From the NCBI GenBank assembly GCA_019217005.1, contig JAHBNG010000072.1:1-64000 (forward strand): a DNA stretch of 64,000 nucleotides. Reading direction: 5' to 3'. Source of the stretch: Chloroflexi bacterium TSY (GTDB lineage: Bacteria > Chloroflexota > Anaerolineae > Caldilineales > Caldilineaceae). Below, in pieces: positions 1 to 9,027 of the stretch. Each line of letters opens with the position of its first letter. Position 1 is the stretch's first letter. The notes under the pieces were generated by a model. That model had not been told where the DNA came from and searched no databases. It worked only from the letters and a program-made list of their open reading frames with translations. Position numbers and translations under genes: made by a program.

Positions 1-798
1 AAGGTAAAGCACTTGGGTCAGCGTTGCGTTATTTGGTCCGCCCTGTGTGAGGATGTAGGATTGAGTGAAGACTTGGAATGAGCCGATAATGCTGATCAAG
101 ACGTTAAAGTAGATGGTCGGTGTAAGCATCGGAATGGTCACGTGTCTGAATCGATGCCATGAGTTGGCGCCATCGATTTCGGCTGCTTCGTATAGAGCAG
201 TGAGAATGCCTTGCAAACCAGCCAGATAGAGCAACATTGCGCCGCCAGCTCCCCAAAGACCCATCAGAATAAATCCAGGAACCGCCCATTGTTCAGAATA
301 GAGCCAGCGTGGTCCATCGAGACCGATGGCGGCTAATCCCTGATTGAGTAATCCGTAGCGCGGGTTTAAGACATAGCCCCAGAGAATTGCCACGGCGGCT
401 CCTTGAACAACAGATGGCAAATAGTAGAGAAGACGCCACCCGCCCTGAAAAACGATTTTTTGATTCATGAGGAGAGCAATGCCAAGGGCCACAATCACGT
501 TCGCTGGAACTAGGGCAAATGTATAGTATGCCGTGACGCGGAACGATTTCCAGAAGAGCGGGTCATTCCACATGCGTATATAATTTTGGAATCCAACAGG
601 CTCGAATGTGCGGAGCAAATCCGTCTTCATGAGGCTGATATTGAATGAGTAGATCATGGCAAAGAGAATGAGCACCAAGAAATGTATCAGCCACGGACCG
701 ATGAAGAGATAGCCCGCAATATTATCGCGGAAGCGCTGCGAAATGCGGAAACCACGTCTCGGCTGTCTGGTTTGAGGGTTAAGGGTAGAAGTACTCAT
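1..798 (-). CDS. ABC sugar transporter permease (MalF/UgpA type), partial
   Basis: Reading leftward from ATG at 798, 266 codons stay open to the window edge, so the C-terminus is missing. The product is a multi-spanning inner-membrane permease of carbohydrate ABC importers. It has a short basic N-terminus, a first helix around GYLFIGPWLIHFLVL, then the usual series of segments. The binding-protein-dependent-transport signature region is visible around EAAEIDGANSWHRFRHVTIP, the loop that docks on the ATPase. It lies 172 bp downstream of the Tat-exported binding-protein gene on the same strand and would form one operon with it. The specific sugar cannot be told from sequence. Seen: start, open frame, EAA loop. 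Inferred: partnership with the 971-2353 product. Confidence 0.88.
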   Translation of the reverse strand, partial: MSTSTLNPQTRQPRRGFRISQRFRDNIAGYLFIGPWLIHFLVLILFAMIYSFNISLMKTDLLRTFEPVGFQNYIRMWNDPLFWKSFRVTAYYTFALVPANVIVALGIALLMNQKIVFQGGWRLLYYLPSVVQGAAVAILWGYVLNPRYGLLNQGLAAIGLDGPRWLYSEQWAVPGFILMGLWGAGGAMLLYLAGLQGILTALYEAAEIDGANSWHRFRHVTIPMLTPTIYFNVLISIIGSFQVFTQSYILTQGGPNNATLTQVLYL

Positions 799-832
799 GT
801 TTTTTTACACCGGAATCGAAATCACAATGCTT

Positions 833-906
833 ATCTCCCAAATGTGTACACGACATCGATTGTCAGTCAGAGAAAGCACCTTTGCACACATTTGTGGTAG
901 ATGAAC
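833..906. repeat. Intergenic inverted repeat, family A, copy 1
   Basis: About 74 bp with near-matching arms, CCAAATGTGT on the left and ACACATTTG on the right, around a ~40-nt centre. Two more diverged copies lie at 2381-2456 and 45535-45618. It sits between the sugar-binding protein and the permease, so it is transcribed as a folded intercistronic segment. No coding capacity. Confidence 0.55.
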
Positions 907-914
907 CAAATGAT

Positions 915-952
915 AAAGCGGCTTTGCTCCATGCAAGAGACAAAACCGCTTT
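915..952 (-). promoter_or_regulatory. Intercistronic hairpin between binding protein and permease genes
   Basis: A 12-bp arm, AAAGCGGCTTTG, pairs with CAAAACCGCTTT (one G-U pair in RNA) over a 14-nt loop, starting 18 bp after the stop codon of the binding-protein gene. No long U-run follows on the minus strand. Hairpins in this position of sugar ABC operons commonly raise the level of binding protein relative to permease; that role is inferred here. Confidence 0.55.
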
Positions 953-970
953 GTGATTCATTATAGGATG

Positions 971-2353
971 TTACGCCTCTTGCTGCGAAGCATTAACTTG
1001 CTCACAGATCTCGATAAAATATTCTGGCCCAACATCGCCAACCACATAGACTTTTTCTAAGGCGGGCTGGATGAGCTCGGCAGCTGCATTCTGGTTCTTG
1101 AACCAGAAGGTGTCCTCTGCATAGCCCCAATCGATGATCTCGGTGATTGTTTCCAAGCGTACGTTTTCGAGCGACGGGCGGATTGCGCGCACATCATCAA
1201 TGAAGCTACTGCTGAGTGACTTGAGCACTAGAATCAACCCTTCTTGACCCACAACGGCCTTGCTCTGGAAGGTTGGACCTGCCAAATAGGCCAAAACGGT
1301 CCAAGCCGCATCCGGCACCTGGGTTTGTTCTGTAATTGACCAGGCATCTGTTGTTCCGAGCACTTTGCGAATGCCCGTGGGGCCCGTTGGCACGTGGCGC
1401 ATGTCCCAGCGCATGGCTTCGCCCAAGGCTCGATCAGTGTTCATGGGGTAGGTGCCGCTTTCGGCCATGCAGACAAAGCCGGGTTGCATGGCCTGGTGGA
1501 ACCAGTTGTTTTCAACCTGGGCGGGCTGGGCAAAATAGTTGTCTGCCCACATTGCATCCCAGATCCACTGCAGACCGGCCTGTGATTCTGCGCTGCCCAA
1601 GGTGCACTGTTCGCCATATTTCTGGTCGACAACGCTACCGCCGAACATATCCACACGATACCAGAAGCGGTCCCAGGCCCAGGCAGGTGCCCAGCCACCC
1701 CAACGGTTCTCTTCACCCGCGGCGCGCGCACCTTCCGTCAGCGCTTTGGCCATGGCAAAATAGTCGTCGTGATTCCAGTCGCCATCCTCTGGCGGTAGAT
1801 CGACGCCATACTCTTCGAACAGATCGACGTTGACGGTTACCGTCATCAAGTTGATGTATTTGGGCATGCCGACTCGCACGCCACGCATGACCAAGCCGTC
1901 CCATTGGAACTCATTGTAGTCTGCCACCTGCTCGTCGGTCATGTCGCGATCAACGAAGGGCTGAATGTCCAAGATCAGATCGCGTTCCGTCCAATTGAAG
2001 AAGATATTGCCCCAAGCCTGGGAAATATCGACAGCTGTTCCGGCCACCATTTGGGCCAACAATTTGTCAATCCAGCCATCGGGGGCTGGTTCGACCTGAA
2101 CCTCGATGTCAGAATATTCTGCACGGAAATCGTTGGCCAGCACATCTTCATAAGTTGGCAGATTGTCTGCACCTGCCCGCGACATAAAGCGGACAACTGT
2201 TGTTTCGCTCGCCGGTGCAGCGCTATCGCCAGCTGATGCTCCGCTTTCGGTGGGGCCAAGACCCGGCGCGGCACATGCCACGGTGGCAAGCCCAAAGCTA
2301 GCGATGGCTGTACTTCGTAGGAAATCACGTCTTGTCAGTTTTCTCTTAAGCAT
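971..2353 (-). CDS. Tat-exported extracellular sugar-binding protein (family 1 solute-binding)
   Basis: 460 residues. The N-terminus has a twin-arginine motif (TRRDFLRS, residues ~8-15), a hydrophobic stretch and a Cys in VACAAP near residue 27, so the product is probably a Tat-exported lipoprotein. It is the soluble ligand-capturing part of a carbohydrate ABC importer. The body has the alternating lobes of family-1 binding proteins, with aromatic residues typical of sugar sites (WGGWAPAWAWDRFWYR). Length is normal for the family. The permease gene follows on the same strand after a hairpin. No ATPase gene is visible here; Chloroflexota often use a shared MsiK-type ATPase, which is inference. 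Ligand unknown. Confidence 0.9.
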   Translation of the reverse strand: MLKRKLTRRDFLRSTAIASFGLATVACAAPGLGPTESGASAGDSAAPASETTVVRFMSRAGADNLPTYEDVLANDFRAEYSDIEVQVEPAPDGWIDKLLAQMVAGTAVDISQAWGNIFFNWTERDLILDIQPFVDRDMTDEQVADYNEFQWDGLVMRGVRVGMPKYINLMTVTVNVDLFEEYGVDLPPEDGDWNHDDYFAMAKALTEGARAAGEENRWGGWAPAWAWDRFWYRVDMFGGSVVDQKYGEQCTLGSAESQAGLQWIWDAMWADNYFAQPAQVENNWFHQAMQPGFVCMAESGTYPMNTDRALGEAMRWDMRHVPTGPTGIRKVLGTTDAWSITEQTQVPDAAWTVLAYLAGPTFQSKAVVGQEGLILVLKSLSSSFIDDVRAIRPSLENVRLETITEIIDWGYAEDTFWFKNQNAAAELIQPALEKVYVVGDVGPEYFIEICEQVNASQQEA

Positions 2354-2380
2354 ATTGCCTCCAGAAGATAATTGGGTTGG

Positions 2381-2456
2381 CTCATCTACCCCAAACGTGG
2401 CTCACAACGATGTGTTATTGGGTTAAGAGGCGCTTTGCACGTATTTGGGAGATGAG
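2381..2456. repeat. Intergenic inverted repeat, family A, copy 2
   Basis: The best-preserved member. CTCATCT, CCCAAACGTG on the left mirrors CACGTATTTGGG, GATGAG on the right, giving a nearly perfect ~19-bp terminal inverted repeat around a ~38-nt centre. It lies just upstream of the binding-protein start at 2353, so it may overlap that gene's promoter region. Confidence 0.6.
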
Positions 2457-2540
2457 CGAATTTGATTCTGAGCAAATGATATCCGTTAGGGGGAGCGGAT
2501 ATTCTCGGTCCGGCTCTTTCTACCACTGATTGGAAGTACA

Positions 2541-2627
2541 TATATTGAGCAGCTCTATCAAGTTACACATTTTGCACTTGGCAAAGTGTTTTGTTGTACT
2601 GCTGCGGCATATAATTGAGGGTAGGCT
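2541..2627. repeat. Diverged copy of the 71-bp palindromic element (family Z)
   Basis: Arms ATATTGAGCAGC and GCTGCGGCATATAAT match the ends of the element at 25597-25667, with a related AT-rich centre. The right end supplies a TATAAT-like hexamer. It occupies the spacer between the Fur-family gene and the sugar-binding protein. Confidence 0.5.
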
Positions 2628-2704
2628 CAACGCGATTATATGATTAACAGAGGAGGCTGTCAAGTTGAGTTGGTAAAACGTGTAGGGCAACTAATTTAGA
2701 CGAT

Positions 2705-3136
2705 TTATTCAAGAGATTGGCAGTGACGACAGAGACCCGTGAGGAGAAGATGATTGGCGTTGATCGCAAATCCGTAGCGATTCTGAAGTTCTGCACGTAA
2801 TGTTTCAAACGGTTCTGCGTCAACTTCTATCTCGCGCTGACAGACGCGACAGAGCAAGTGGTGGTGGGGTGCGCGCCCCGCAATTTCATAAACGGTTTCG
2901 CCGGGATTGATCTCTGCCTTGACGATCAATCCCATATTGAGCAGAAAGCGGAGTGACCGATAGACTGTCGCCCGATTGATGGCAGGGGCTTTCTGTTGCA
3001 CGCGTTGTAGAATTTCTGTGAAGGCTGTATGACCATCAGCTTCGCAGATTGCATCCATTATAATCTGACGCTGGGGCGTCATCCGATAGCCATGTTCACG
3101 CAGATATGCAACAAAATCCCATGTGTTATGGCTCAT
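2705..3136 (-). CDS. Fur-family metal-responsive transcriptional repressor
   Basis: 143 residues from the ATG at 3136 (MSHNTWDF). A longer reading frame exists upstream but adds sequence not seen in the family. Layout is that of Fur/Zur/PerR. A winged helix comes first (RMTPQRQIIMDAICE, then INRATVYRSLRFL as recognition helix), followed by a dimerisation domain with the metal-binding stretch APHHHLLCRVC and a second CxxC (CRHC) near the end, which together form a structural zinc site. It is a cytosolic DNA-binding dimer that represses metal uptake or oxidative-stress genes. Which metal it senses cannot be decided from sequence. It lies between molybdate and sugar transport genes and probably forms its own unit. 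Confidence 0.88.
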   Translation of the reverse strand: MSHNTWDFVAYLREHGYRMTPQRQIIMDAICEADGHTAFTEILQRVQQKAPAINRATVYRSLRFLLNMGLIVKAEINPGETVYEIAGRAPHHHLLCRVCQREIEVDAEPFETLRAELQNRYGFAINANHLLLTGLCRHCQSLE

Positions 3137-3326
3137 GGGGAGACTCCTCGCACAAAAAAATGAAGGCTCAACTGTGATAAGAGTGAATTCAGGCGCCAAA
3201 ATATATGAACCAAGTTAAACAATTCACTCTTTTGGTTATTGAGCGAAAGAGATAAAACCCTTACACATATCATATCCTAAGAGTGTCCTACCTTACAAAT
3301 GATATCAATTGGTTCAGGCAGGGCTA

Positions 3327-4169
3327 TTACTCCCATCTCGCTGCAACACGTTGGCGGAGCAGGCCCTTGACAACAAAGAGAACGAGAAAGGAGATTGACA
3401 GCAAAATTGTGGAAAGTGTTAAGGCAATGGCTAAATTCAGCTCAAGACCAATGTAGATTGCCAACGGCATGGTCTGCGTCCGACCGGGGAAGTTGCCTGC
3501 AAAGATGAGCGTGGCACCAAACTCGCCTAGAGCCCGGGCCCATGTCATGACGGCACCACCAAATAGCGTGGGGAGGGCCAGAGGAATCGTGATATATCGG
3601 AAAGTGCGCCAAGAACTGGCCCCATCGAGGGCTGCCGCGTGCTCTAACTCCCACGCCACGCTGGCAAAACCAGAGATTGCCGATTTAATATAGAAGGGCG
3701 ACGCCACAAAAATCTGTGCTAATATTACGGCTGTTTGCGAGAAGGCAAGACTGAAACCAAACTCATCAAAGTAGGAGCCAAGTAGACCGCGCCGTCCAAA
3801 GGCAATCAGCAGCGCGATGCCAGCAACCGATGGGGGCAATACAGTTGGTAAATCGATCAGTGTATCTAGCACAACTCGACCACGAAACTGGCGACGCGCC
3901 AGCAGATAGGCCAACGGTGTCCCGGAGATTAGCACAACCAACAGCGTAACGGTTGTGGTTGTTAAGCTGAGCTGAATAGCCTGGACAACCTCTCGACGCA
4001 TCAAATTTGAGCCAAGCTGTTGTACGGGCGAGCGCAAGACAAGCGCAACCAATGGCATGCCTAGAAAGAGAAGGATTGGCAGCGAAAGCAGGTACAACCA
4101 GAGTGTGCCGGTTCGTTGCCCCAACGTTCTCATCTGTGGCGCGATTGTTTTGAGTTGTGTAAACTCCAT
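3327..4169 (-). CDS. modB: Molybdate ABC transporter permease ModB
   Basis: 280 residues from ATG at 4169, 10 bp after the modA stop, so the two are translationally close. It is an inner-membrane permease for molybdate/tungstate. Helices start at LWLYLLSLPILLFLGMPL. The ModB/CysT hallmarks are present: TPLAYLLARRQFRG, DLPTVLPPSVAG, and the EAA-type loop ELEHAAALDGASSWRTF followed by RALGEFGATLIFAGNFPGRTQTMPLAIY. A modC ATPase gene would normally follow; instead a Fur-family gene lies downstream after 190 bp, so the ATPase must come from elsewhere. An upstream in-frame start at 4220 overlaps modA and is less likely. Confidence 0.9.
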   Translation of the reverse strand: MEFTQLKTIAPQMRTLGQRTGTLWLYLLSLPILLFLGMPLVALVLRSPVQQLGSNLMRREVVQAIQLSLTTTTVTLLVVLISGTPLAYLLARRQFRGRVVLDTLIDLPTVLPPSVAGIALLIAFGRRGLLGSYFDEFGFSLAFSQTAVILAQIFVASPFYIKSAISGFASVAWELEHAAALDGASSWRTFRYITIPLALPTLFGGAVMTWARALGEFGATLIFAGNFPGRTQTMPLAIYIGLELNLAIALTLSTILLSISFLVLFVVKGLLRQRVAARWE

Positions 4170-4179
4170 CACTGTCCTG

Positions 4180-5028
4180 TTACTCTGTCCCACCCACTGG
4201 CATAAAGCCATGGTTGGCAAGAATCTGCTGCCCTTCAGGGCCTAATACAAAATCTACAAATTGCTGCGCCAATTCTGGATGCGGGCTGTCAGCGAGGGGC
4301 GCAATTGGATAATCGGCGATGATATTGAGGTTGCCGGGAATCTCAATTCGTTGAAGCTCATCATTTTGTGTCGCGACGTCGGAGGTATAGACGATTCCCG
4401 CATCGGCTTCGCCCAGGAGTACTTTGCTCAATACTGCACGAACATTGACTTCGTATGAAACCACGTTCTCCAGCACGTCATTTTTGTAGCTGACGTCGAG
4501 CGTGTCATGCCTGGCGGCATTTTCGAGAAAGTCAAGCGTATACCGTCCTACCGGGACCTCGGCAGCCGCAAAGACGATCTTTAAATCTGGGATGGACAAA
4601 TCTGATAGTGTATGCAGTTCCTTTCGGTTGTCTCTCCGTGTGATGACCACGAGACGATTGTGTGCGAAGGTATTTTGTGTATCACCGATAATGCGCCCTG
4701 TGTTACGGACAATCTCCATCTGTCTGATATCTGCCGCTGCGAAGACATCGGCTGGTGCACCTTCTCGAATCTGAGTCGCCAGTTGATTGGAGCCAGCAAA
4801 GCTAAAGACCACTTCGATTTCGGGATAAGCTGCCGTGAACTTTGTACCAATTTCGCTGAATGCATTGGTCAGGGAGGCTGCGGCAAAGACATAGAGGGGC
4901 GTTGGGCTTGGTTTGGCCCTTGTTTGAGCTGATGTTGACCAAATTATCACATCAGTTTCAGTGGTACAGCTTATACTCACTTGAATTGCGATGAGCAAGG
5001 GGAGTATAAAGAGAAATAGTCTATACAT
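4180..5028 (-). CDS. modA: Molybdate-binding protein ModA (lipoprotein)
   Basis: 282 residues from ATG at 5028, chosen because an AAGGA ribosome site precedes it and it begins a clean lipoprotein signal (hydrophobic core, then Cys in VSISC). A longer frame reaches back to 5184 but overlaps padR. The mature part has ModA features: LYVFAAASLTNAFSEIG, FSFAGSNQLATQIREGAPADVFAAAD, and a C-terminal VDFVLGPEGQQIL helix. The role is to capture molybdate outside the membrane and deliver it to ModB. padR lies directly upstream on the same strand (its stop at 5081), which makes an operon likely. Confidence 0.92.
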   Translation of the reverse strand: MYRLFLFILPLLIAIQVSISCTTETDVIIWSTSAQTRAKPSPTPLYVFAAASLTNAFSEIGTKFTAAYPEIEVVFSFAGSNQLATQIREGAPADVFAAADIRQMEIVRNTGRIIGDTQNTFAHNRLVVITRRDNRKELHTLSDLSIPDLKIVFAAAEVPVGRYTLDFLENAARHDTLDVSYKNDVLENVVSYEVNVRAVLSKVLLGEADAGIVYTSDVATQNDELQRIEIPGNLNIIADYPIAPLADSPHPELAQQFVDFVLGPEGQQILANHGFMPVGGTE

Positions 5029-5080
5029 GGAATTCCTTACAATTGGTCGGTTGATGGACAATCGAATGGGTTGCGATGAT

Positions 5081-5647
5081 TTAGACATGATCGATAGGAG
5101 GCAGAAGGGCTTGTCGACAGGCAGCCAGCCAAGTAAGGAACGACTCAGTCTGATTGATGCGAAACTCTCGTACCGCATAGGCAAAGAAGCCCGTATCGGG
5201 TGGTGAATTGGTTTGTGCTTTTAGGTTGGTCAGCCATTGTTGGCATGTTTCTGTCTGGTGCTTTAGTAATTGGTGCGCAACCGTTCGATCTTGTCTTTCG
5301 GCAAAGTAGAGTTTGGCCAGAAATTCCAACCGCATCTGTCGACCGTGAAGAACAGGGGTCGTTAGCCACTTTTGATAGACGTTGCGGCCATTTTCAGTGA
5401 GCGCATAGATTTTACGCGGCGGACGTGCATCTTGCCCTTGGAGCGTCGCTGTTAAGTAGCTCGCTTCTTCCAATTTGGATAGCAAAGCGTAGAGCTGACT
5501 TTGTTTGATGCGCCAGACCTGCCACAACCCATCGGGAGCGGCAAGTTGCCGGTAGATTTCATACCCGTGACTGGGGCGTTCATAGACAAAGCCCAAGAGA
5601 ACGTGTGCGATGGCGAAGGATGGATTGGTTGGTGTTTTCACTGTCAA
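5081..5647 (-). CDS. PadR-family transcriptional regulator
   Basis: 188 residues; the likely start is TTG at 5647 or GTG at 5641. The N-terminal winged helix is typical of PadR (FAIAHVLLGFVYERPSHGYEIYRQL, then QSQLYALLSKLEEASYL and KIYALTENGR), followed by an all-helical C-terminal dimerisation part (Vir_act_alpha_C type). It lies head of the modA-modB unit. It may therefore control molybdate uptake, but PadR regulators of this class usually respond to phenolic or other small ligands, so the link to molybdate is only positional. Confidence 0.85.
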   Translation of the reverse strand: MTVKTPTNPSFAIAHVLLGFVYERPSHGYEIYRQLAAPDGLWQVWRIKQSQLYALLSKLEEASYLTATLQGQDARPPRKIYALTENGRNVYQKWLTTPVLHGRQMRLEFLAKLYFAERQDRTVAHQLLKHQTETCQQWLTNLKAQTNSPPDTGFFAYAVREFRINQTESFLTWLAACRQALLPPIDHV

Positions 5648-5818
5648 ATTTTATATTCATCGTCAAACTATTCAGACTTTGAGTAATAAAGATTGTACTG
5701 CGTTACACGCATCTTGACAAGTCGAGCAGCTTCTACTGATTTGAACAACCAAATCTCAGTCGATTGCAGTCTGCTGATTTATATGTATACTATACAATGC
5801 AAGCTAAAATTTCCTCAT

Positions 5819-5889
5819 ATACTCCGCAGCAGCACATTATAACATTCTTTCTCGACTAAAAAGTGTTATTTTATGGCGCTGCTCAGTAT
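5819..5889. repeat. 71-bp palindromic element (family Z), with adjacent family B half-site
   Basis: The reverse complement of this 71-bp stretch matches 25597-25667 at all but about one position. The ends are ATACTCCGCAGC and GCTGCTCAGTAT, giving an imperfect palindrome. One end supplies the hexamer TATAAT. Directly after it, at 5899-5922, GTGTACCACAAAGTGT matches one arm of a second repeat family seen at 33347-33424 and 51474-51549. Confidence 0.75.
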
Positions 5890-5947
5890 AATTTCGAGCG
5901 TGTACCACAAAGTGTCATAATTTCTGCCAAGCCAAAGAGAGAATAGA

Positions 5948-6790
5948 ATGCTAGAGTATAGATTCCTCACCAAACCTCGTCATCTGTGTATGATTCCGAT
6001 TGCCTGCTTTCTCATGTTTTCATTGAGTTATGATGGCACGGCGGCCCAGTCGACGCGTACGCCAACGGCGACCGTCACACGTACGCCAATTGCGACAAAA
6101 ACACCCGATGGCGCAGTGTCAGACAGACCACCAGTTCCGCGGCTCCTCTTTTCTACACCGCGACCTGTTCGCGAAGAACCAGCGTTATCAAGTGGATTTC
6201 ACAATGTGCCGTCGGTCTTTCTGGAGGGAGACGATTACCTTGAGGAAAGCGACTACCATACCGTTCAAGCGGATCGTAGCTTAATCAAGACAGGACTATC
6301 CATTGTGACAAGCCCGCGCGAGGTCATCAAATCCGTGGTGCAGATCCTACGCTGTGACCAGTTTGGTTGTAACACACCTGTGGGGACAGGCGTGATCGTT
6401 CATCCCAGTGGTTTGATTCTGACTGCCTATCACGTACTGCTGGAAAACCCAGACGATCTAAGGTCTTCAGAGTATGAGGAATTTGTGATTGCCCTGACTG
6501 AAAACGTGCGCACGCCACCCCGTCCGCTTTATCATGCATTTGTGGTGGCGGATAAGAATGAACAGGACATCGCCCTGCTCGCTATTGACCGCAATCTGGA
6601 TGAAGAGGCAATCGATCCCAACCATCTGAATTTACCTGCACTACCCTTCGCAGATGTGGAGATGCTCTTTGCTGATACCCTTCATATTTTGGGCTTTCCA
6701 GTCGATGGTGGTGATGCCGTTAGCTACTTTCCGGCCACCTTTACTAGCTTTGATGACGACGGCCAGTTGTCGTGGTCGATAAGCCTTTGA
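5948..6790 (+). pseudogene. Trypsin-like protease/FGE protein copy 1, N-terminal fragment before frameshift
   Basis: First part of a secreted protease gene continued from 6772. A signal-like N-terminus (residues ~12-32) is followed by a Thr-Pro-rich linker, then a trypsin-like (S1C/Trypsin_2) domain. The catalytic His is in ILTAYHVLLE and the Asp in QDIALLAID. The frame breaks near 6770: paralogues at 9028 and 11714 read DGQLIVVDS here, while this copy reads DGQL and then needs a one-base shift to continue VVDKPLSKG. A single missing base near 6770 explains it. It is either a true frameshift or an assembly error. Confidence 0.8.
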
Positions 6791-8586
6791 GCAAGGGGCT
6801 TAGCGGCGGTCCAGCCCTTGTCGTTCAAGATGGGCAGATGACCATAGCCGGTATCGTGATCCGGGGGCGTTCCACCCGGGGACGTTCAGCAGAGCAGACA
6901 CTCTTGCGGACGATTGATCAGGTCGTTGAGCTAAACTGGACGTCGCGCTTTGACAGAGCTGTGGGTCGAAATGTTCAGATCGTGGAGCAGACCACGAATG
7001 ATGGAGAGGTCCTGCAGCTATCCATCGATCTATCGATCTTTGACCTGGTTGGCGAGACATTTCGCTTACTATTTTATGCGACCGAATCTCAAATGGGTCA
7101 GCCGCAACAACCGCCCAAGGCTAGGGGACCTTTGGCGATTTGGACCGATCTGACCCCTCGGCACTTTATGGACTCCCACACGGTGCATTTAACTGTTCCT
7201 GTGGCTGAATTGGGCATGACGCCTGACCGATTAACTTTCTATGGCATGCTCTGGGATCGAACACATGGTGAGTCAATATGGGCCAGTGATGTGGTCCGAC
7301 AGGTCGATGAGGATGCGATTGTGATAGGATCAGAGACTGAATTAGATGATCGAGAACCGAGCGAACCGCAACAGACAGCGACGCCGACCATAACGTCAAC
7401 GGCAACACAAAGGCTGGCGGCGATAAGAACACCAACCTCAAGACCAACACGCACCCCTACCTTGACGCGTACTTCTGGGCCAATCTCGCTCAAAACGCCA
7501 ACACCCACATTTACAATCAAGATCGCCTTGCCAACGACCACACGGAGCGTAGGAGTGGACGCTCAACGTTCTTCGTCTTCCATGCTGGGAGCGCAGTTGG
7601 CCATCAGTGCGGAATCGCGGCAATTTATCTGTGGAAGTGCTGCCTGCAAAAGCCGCGACGAAGCAATGCAACAGGCGATTGACAACATAGGTGGCTCCGG
7701 GCCGCTGGCCGGTGAAGTGCGGGAATTTGGGGGCATTCGGTTTGTCTACGTTCCCGCTGGACCCTTTACGATGGGAAGCACCGAACAGCAGCTCGAAGAT
7801 GCGCTTGAATTGTGCAACAGCTATTACGGCGATGGCGATGATTGTAAGCGCACCTGGTTTGCAGACGAGCAGCCGCAATCCACAATTGAAACCGATGCTT
7901 TCTGGATCATGGAAACAGAGGTGACGAATGAGCATTATCGAGCCTTTGTGGAGGCCGGTGGGTATGGCGAAGAGCGTTACTGGACAGACGTTGGTTGGGC
8001 CTGGCGTGAAGGAAATTCGATCACCCAGCCAGGGGATTGGGATGATTGGAATGGAGCAGACTACCCCGTGGTGTGGGTTAGCTGGCATGAAGCGGTCGCC
8101 TTTGCCCGCTGGTTGACGGAAGAGACGGGTGAGGCGATTCGTTTGCCAACCGAGGCTGAGTGGGAAAAAGCGGCCCGCGGCCCAAAAGGAAGGATTTTCC
8201 CCTGGGGTGATGAGTGGATGTCAAGCAATCTGAATTTCTGTGATACCAACTGCCAATTTGATTGGAAGGATGAATCAGCTGACGATGGGTTTGCGACGAC
8301 GGCACCGGTCGGCAGCTATCCAACTGGGAAAAGCCCCTATAATGCGCTGGATATGGTTGGGAATGTTTGGGAATGGACCAGCACAATATATGATAGAAAC
8401 CAGTTTCCATATCCCTACAAAATGGATGAACGTGAGGCACTGGAGGGCGACGCCCTTCGCGTGTTGCGTGGTGGTTCGTGGCGCGACTCGCGCTTCAGTA
8501 CGCGTGTGTCCTTCCCTTGCTGCGATATCCCGGTTATTCGTGACGGCGACGTGGGTATGCGGTTGGTGATATCCCCCGGCAGTTGA
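6772..8586 (+). pseudogene. Trypsin-like protease/FGE protein copy 1, C-terminal part with FGE-sulfatase (C-lectin) domain
   Basis: Continues the 5948 gene in another frame. It starts with the protease nucleophile region (GLSGGPAL, Ser present; paralogues have GNSGGPAL). A conserved module shared by all three copies follows (IDLSIFDLVGETFRLLFY ... PDRLTFYGMLWDR), then a Thr-Pro linker. The C-terminal FGE-sulfatase/C-type-lectin-fold domain starts at ~7711 (FGGIRFVYVPAGPFTMGS) and contains RLPTEAEWEKAARG, GNVWEWTS and RVLRGGSW. The Cys pair used by true formylglycine-generating enzymes after RGGSW is absent, so a binding rather than catalytic role is likely. Proteases fused to this fold occur in Chloroflexota conflict systems. 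The very C-terminus differs strongly from copy 3. Confidence 0.82.
8482..8559 (+). other. Candidate variable region (DGR-like) in FGE domain of copy 1
   Basis: 26 codons between the constant RVLRGGSW and the constant RLV-SPGS end. Aligned without gaps to 14171-14248, only 4 of 26 residues agree (R, P, R, G at positions 8, 17, 20 and 25), while the eight residues before are identical and seven of eight after agree. This position is where diversity-generating retroelements vary C-lectin proteins. No template or reverse transcriptase is present in the window. Confidence 0.4.
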
Positions 8587-8677
8587 ATCGCAGCACTCTC
8601 ACCCTCTGCACTTCAGTTCCGGTGCTTTTTTCTTTGGCTGCGGGCGGAGAATGAACAGAGAGTTTCCTTCTCGTGCG

Positions 8678-8945
8678 TGCGACGCCCAGGTATGCCGAAT
8701 ACGTGCAAATGTAAAATTGAGGAGACCTGTGCGACGCTCGCTAGGGATGAGCGAGCGTCGCACTCGCCAGGAGAGCCCTCCTCCCTTTCCGAAGCGGGTG
8801 GCGTCGCACGCAGGTGGGCCCAAAAAGGTGCAAGCCAAGGATATTGCATGTCTTGTAGACCCGCGTGCGACACCCAGGTACGACGAATACGGGTAAGTGT
8901 AAAATTGAGAAAACCTGTGCGACGCTCGCTGATTCCTGTTGAAGG
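8678..8945. repeat. REP-like palindromes of the RAYT family
   Basis: Two units of the repeat that surrounds the RAYT gene. Each begins near GTGCGACGCCCAGGTA and runs through TGTAAAATTGAG to GACCTGTGCGACGCTCGCT; in the first unit a mirrored AGCGAGCGTCGCAC follows, forming a strong hairpin. They fill the gap between protease copies 1 and 2 (8587-9027), which holds no gene. Confidence 0.75.
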
Positions 8946-9027
8946 AGAGAAATATTGTGGTATCATATAAAGCATACAACACAATATGGGTTTGGATCTT
9001 CCTCCTATTTCTATAAGCAAGTATTAA

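Noticed and set aside
1336..1833. Plus-strand ORF of 165 codons
   Set aside because: It is the antisense shadow of the sugar-binding protein gene, with Arg/Pro/Ser-rich random composition.
7438..8088. Minus-strand ORF of 216 codons
   Set aside because: Lies entirely opposite the FGE/protease gene and shows no domain or ribosome site.
7711..8586. Genuine formylglycine-generating sulfatase activator
   Set aside because: The catalytic Cys pair normally found after RGGSW is absent in both copies and no sulfatase gene is near; a binding C-lectin role fits better.
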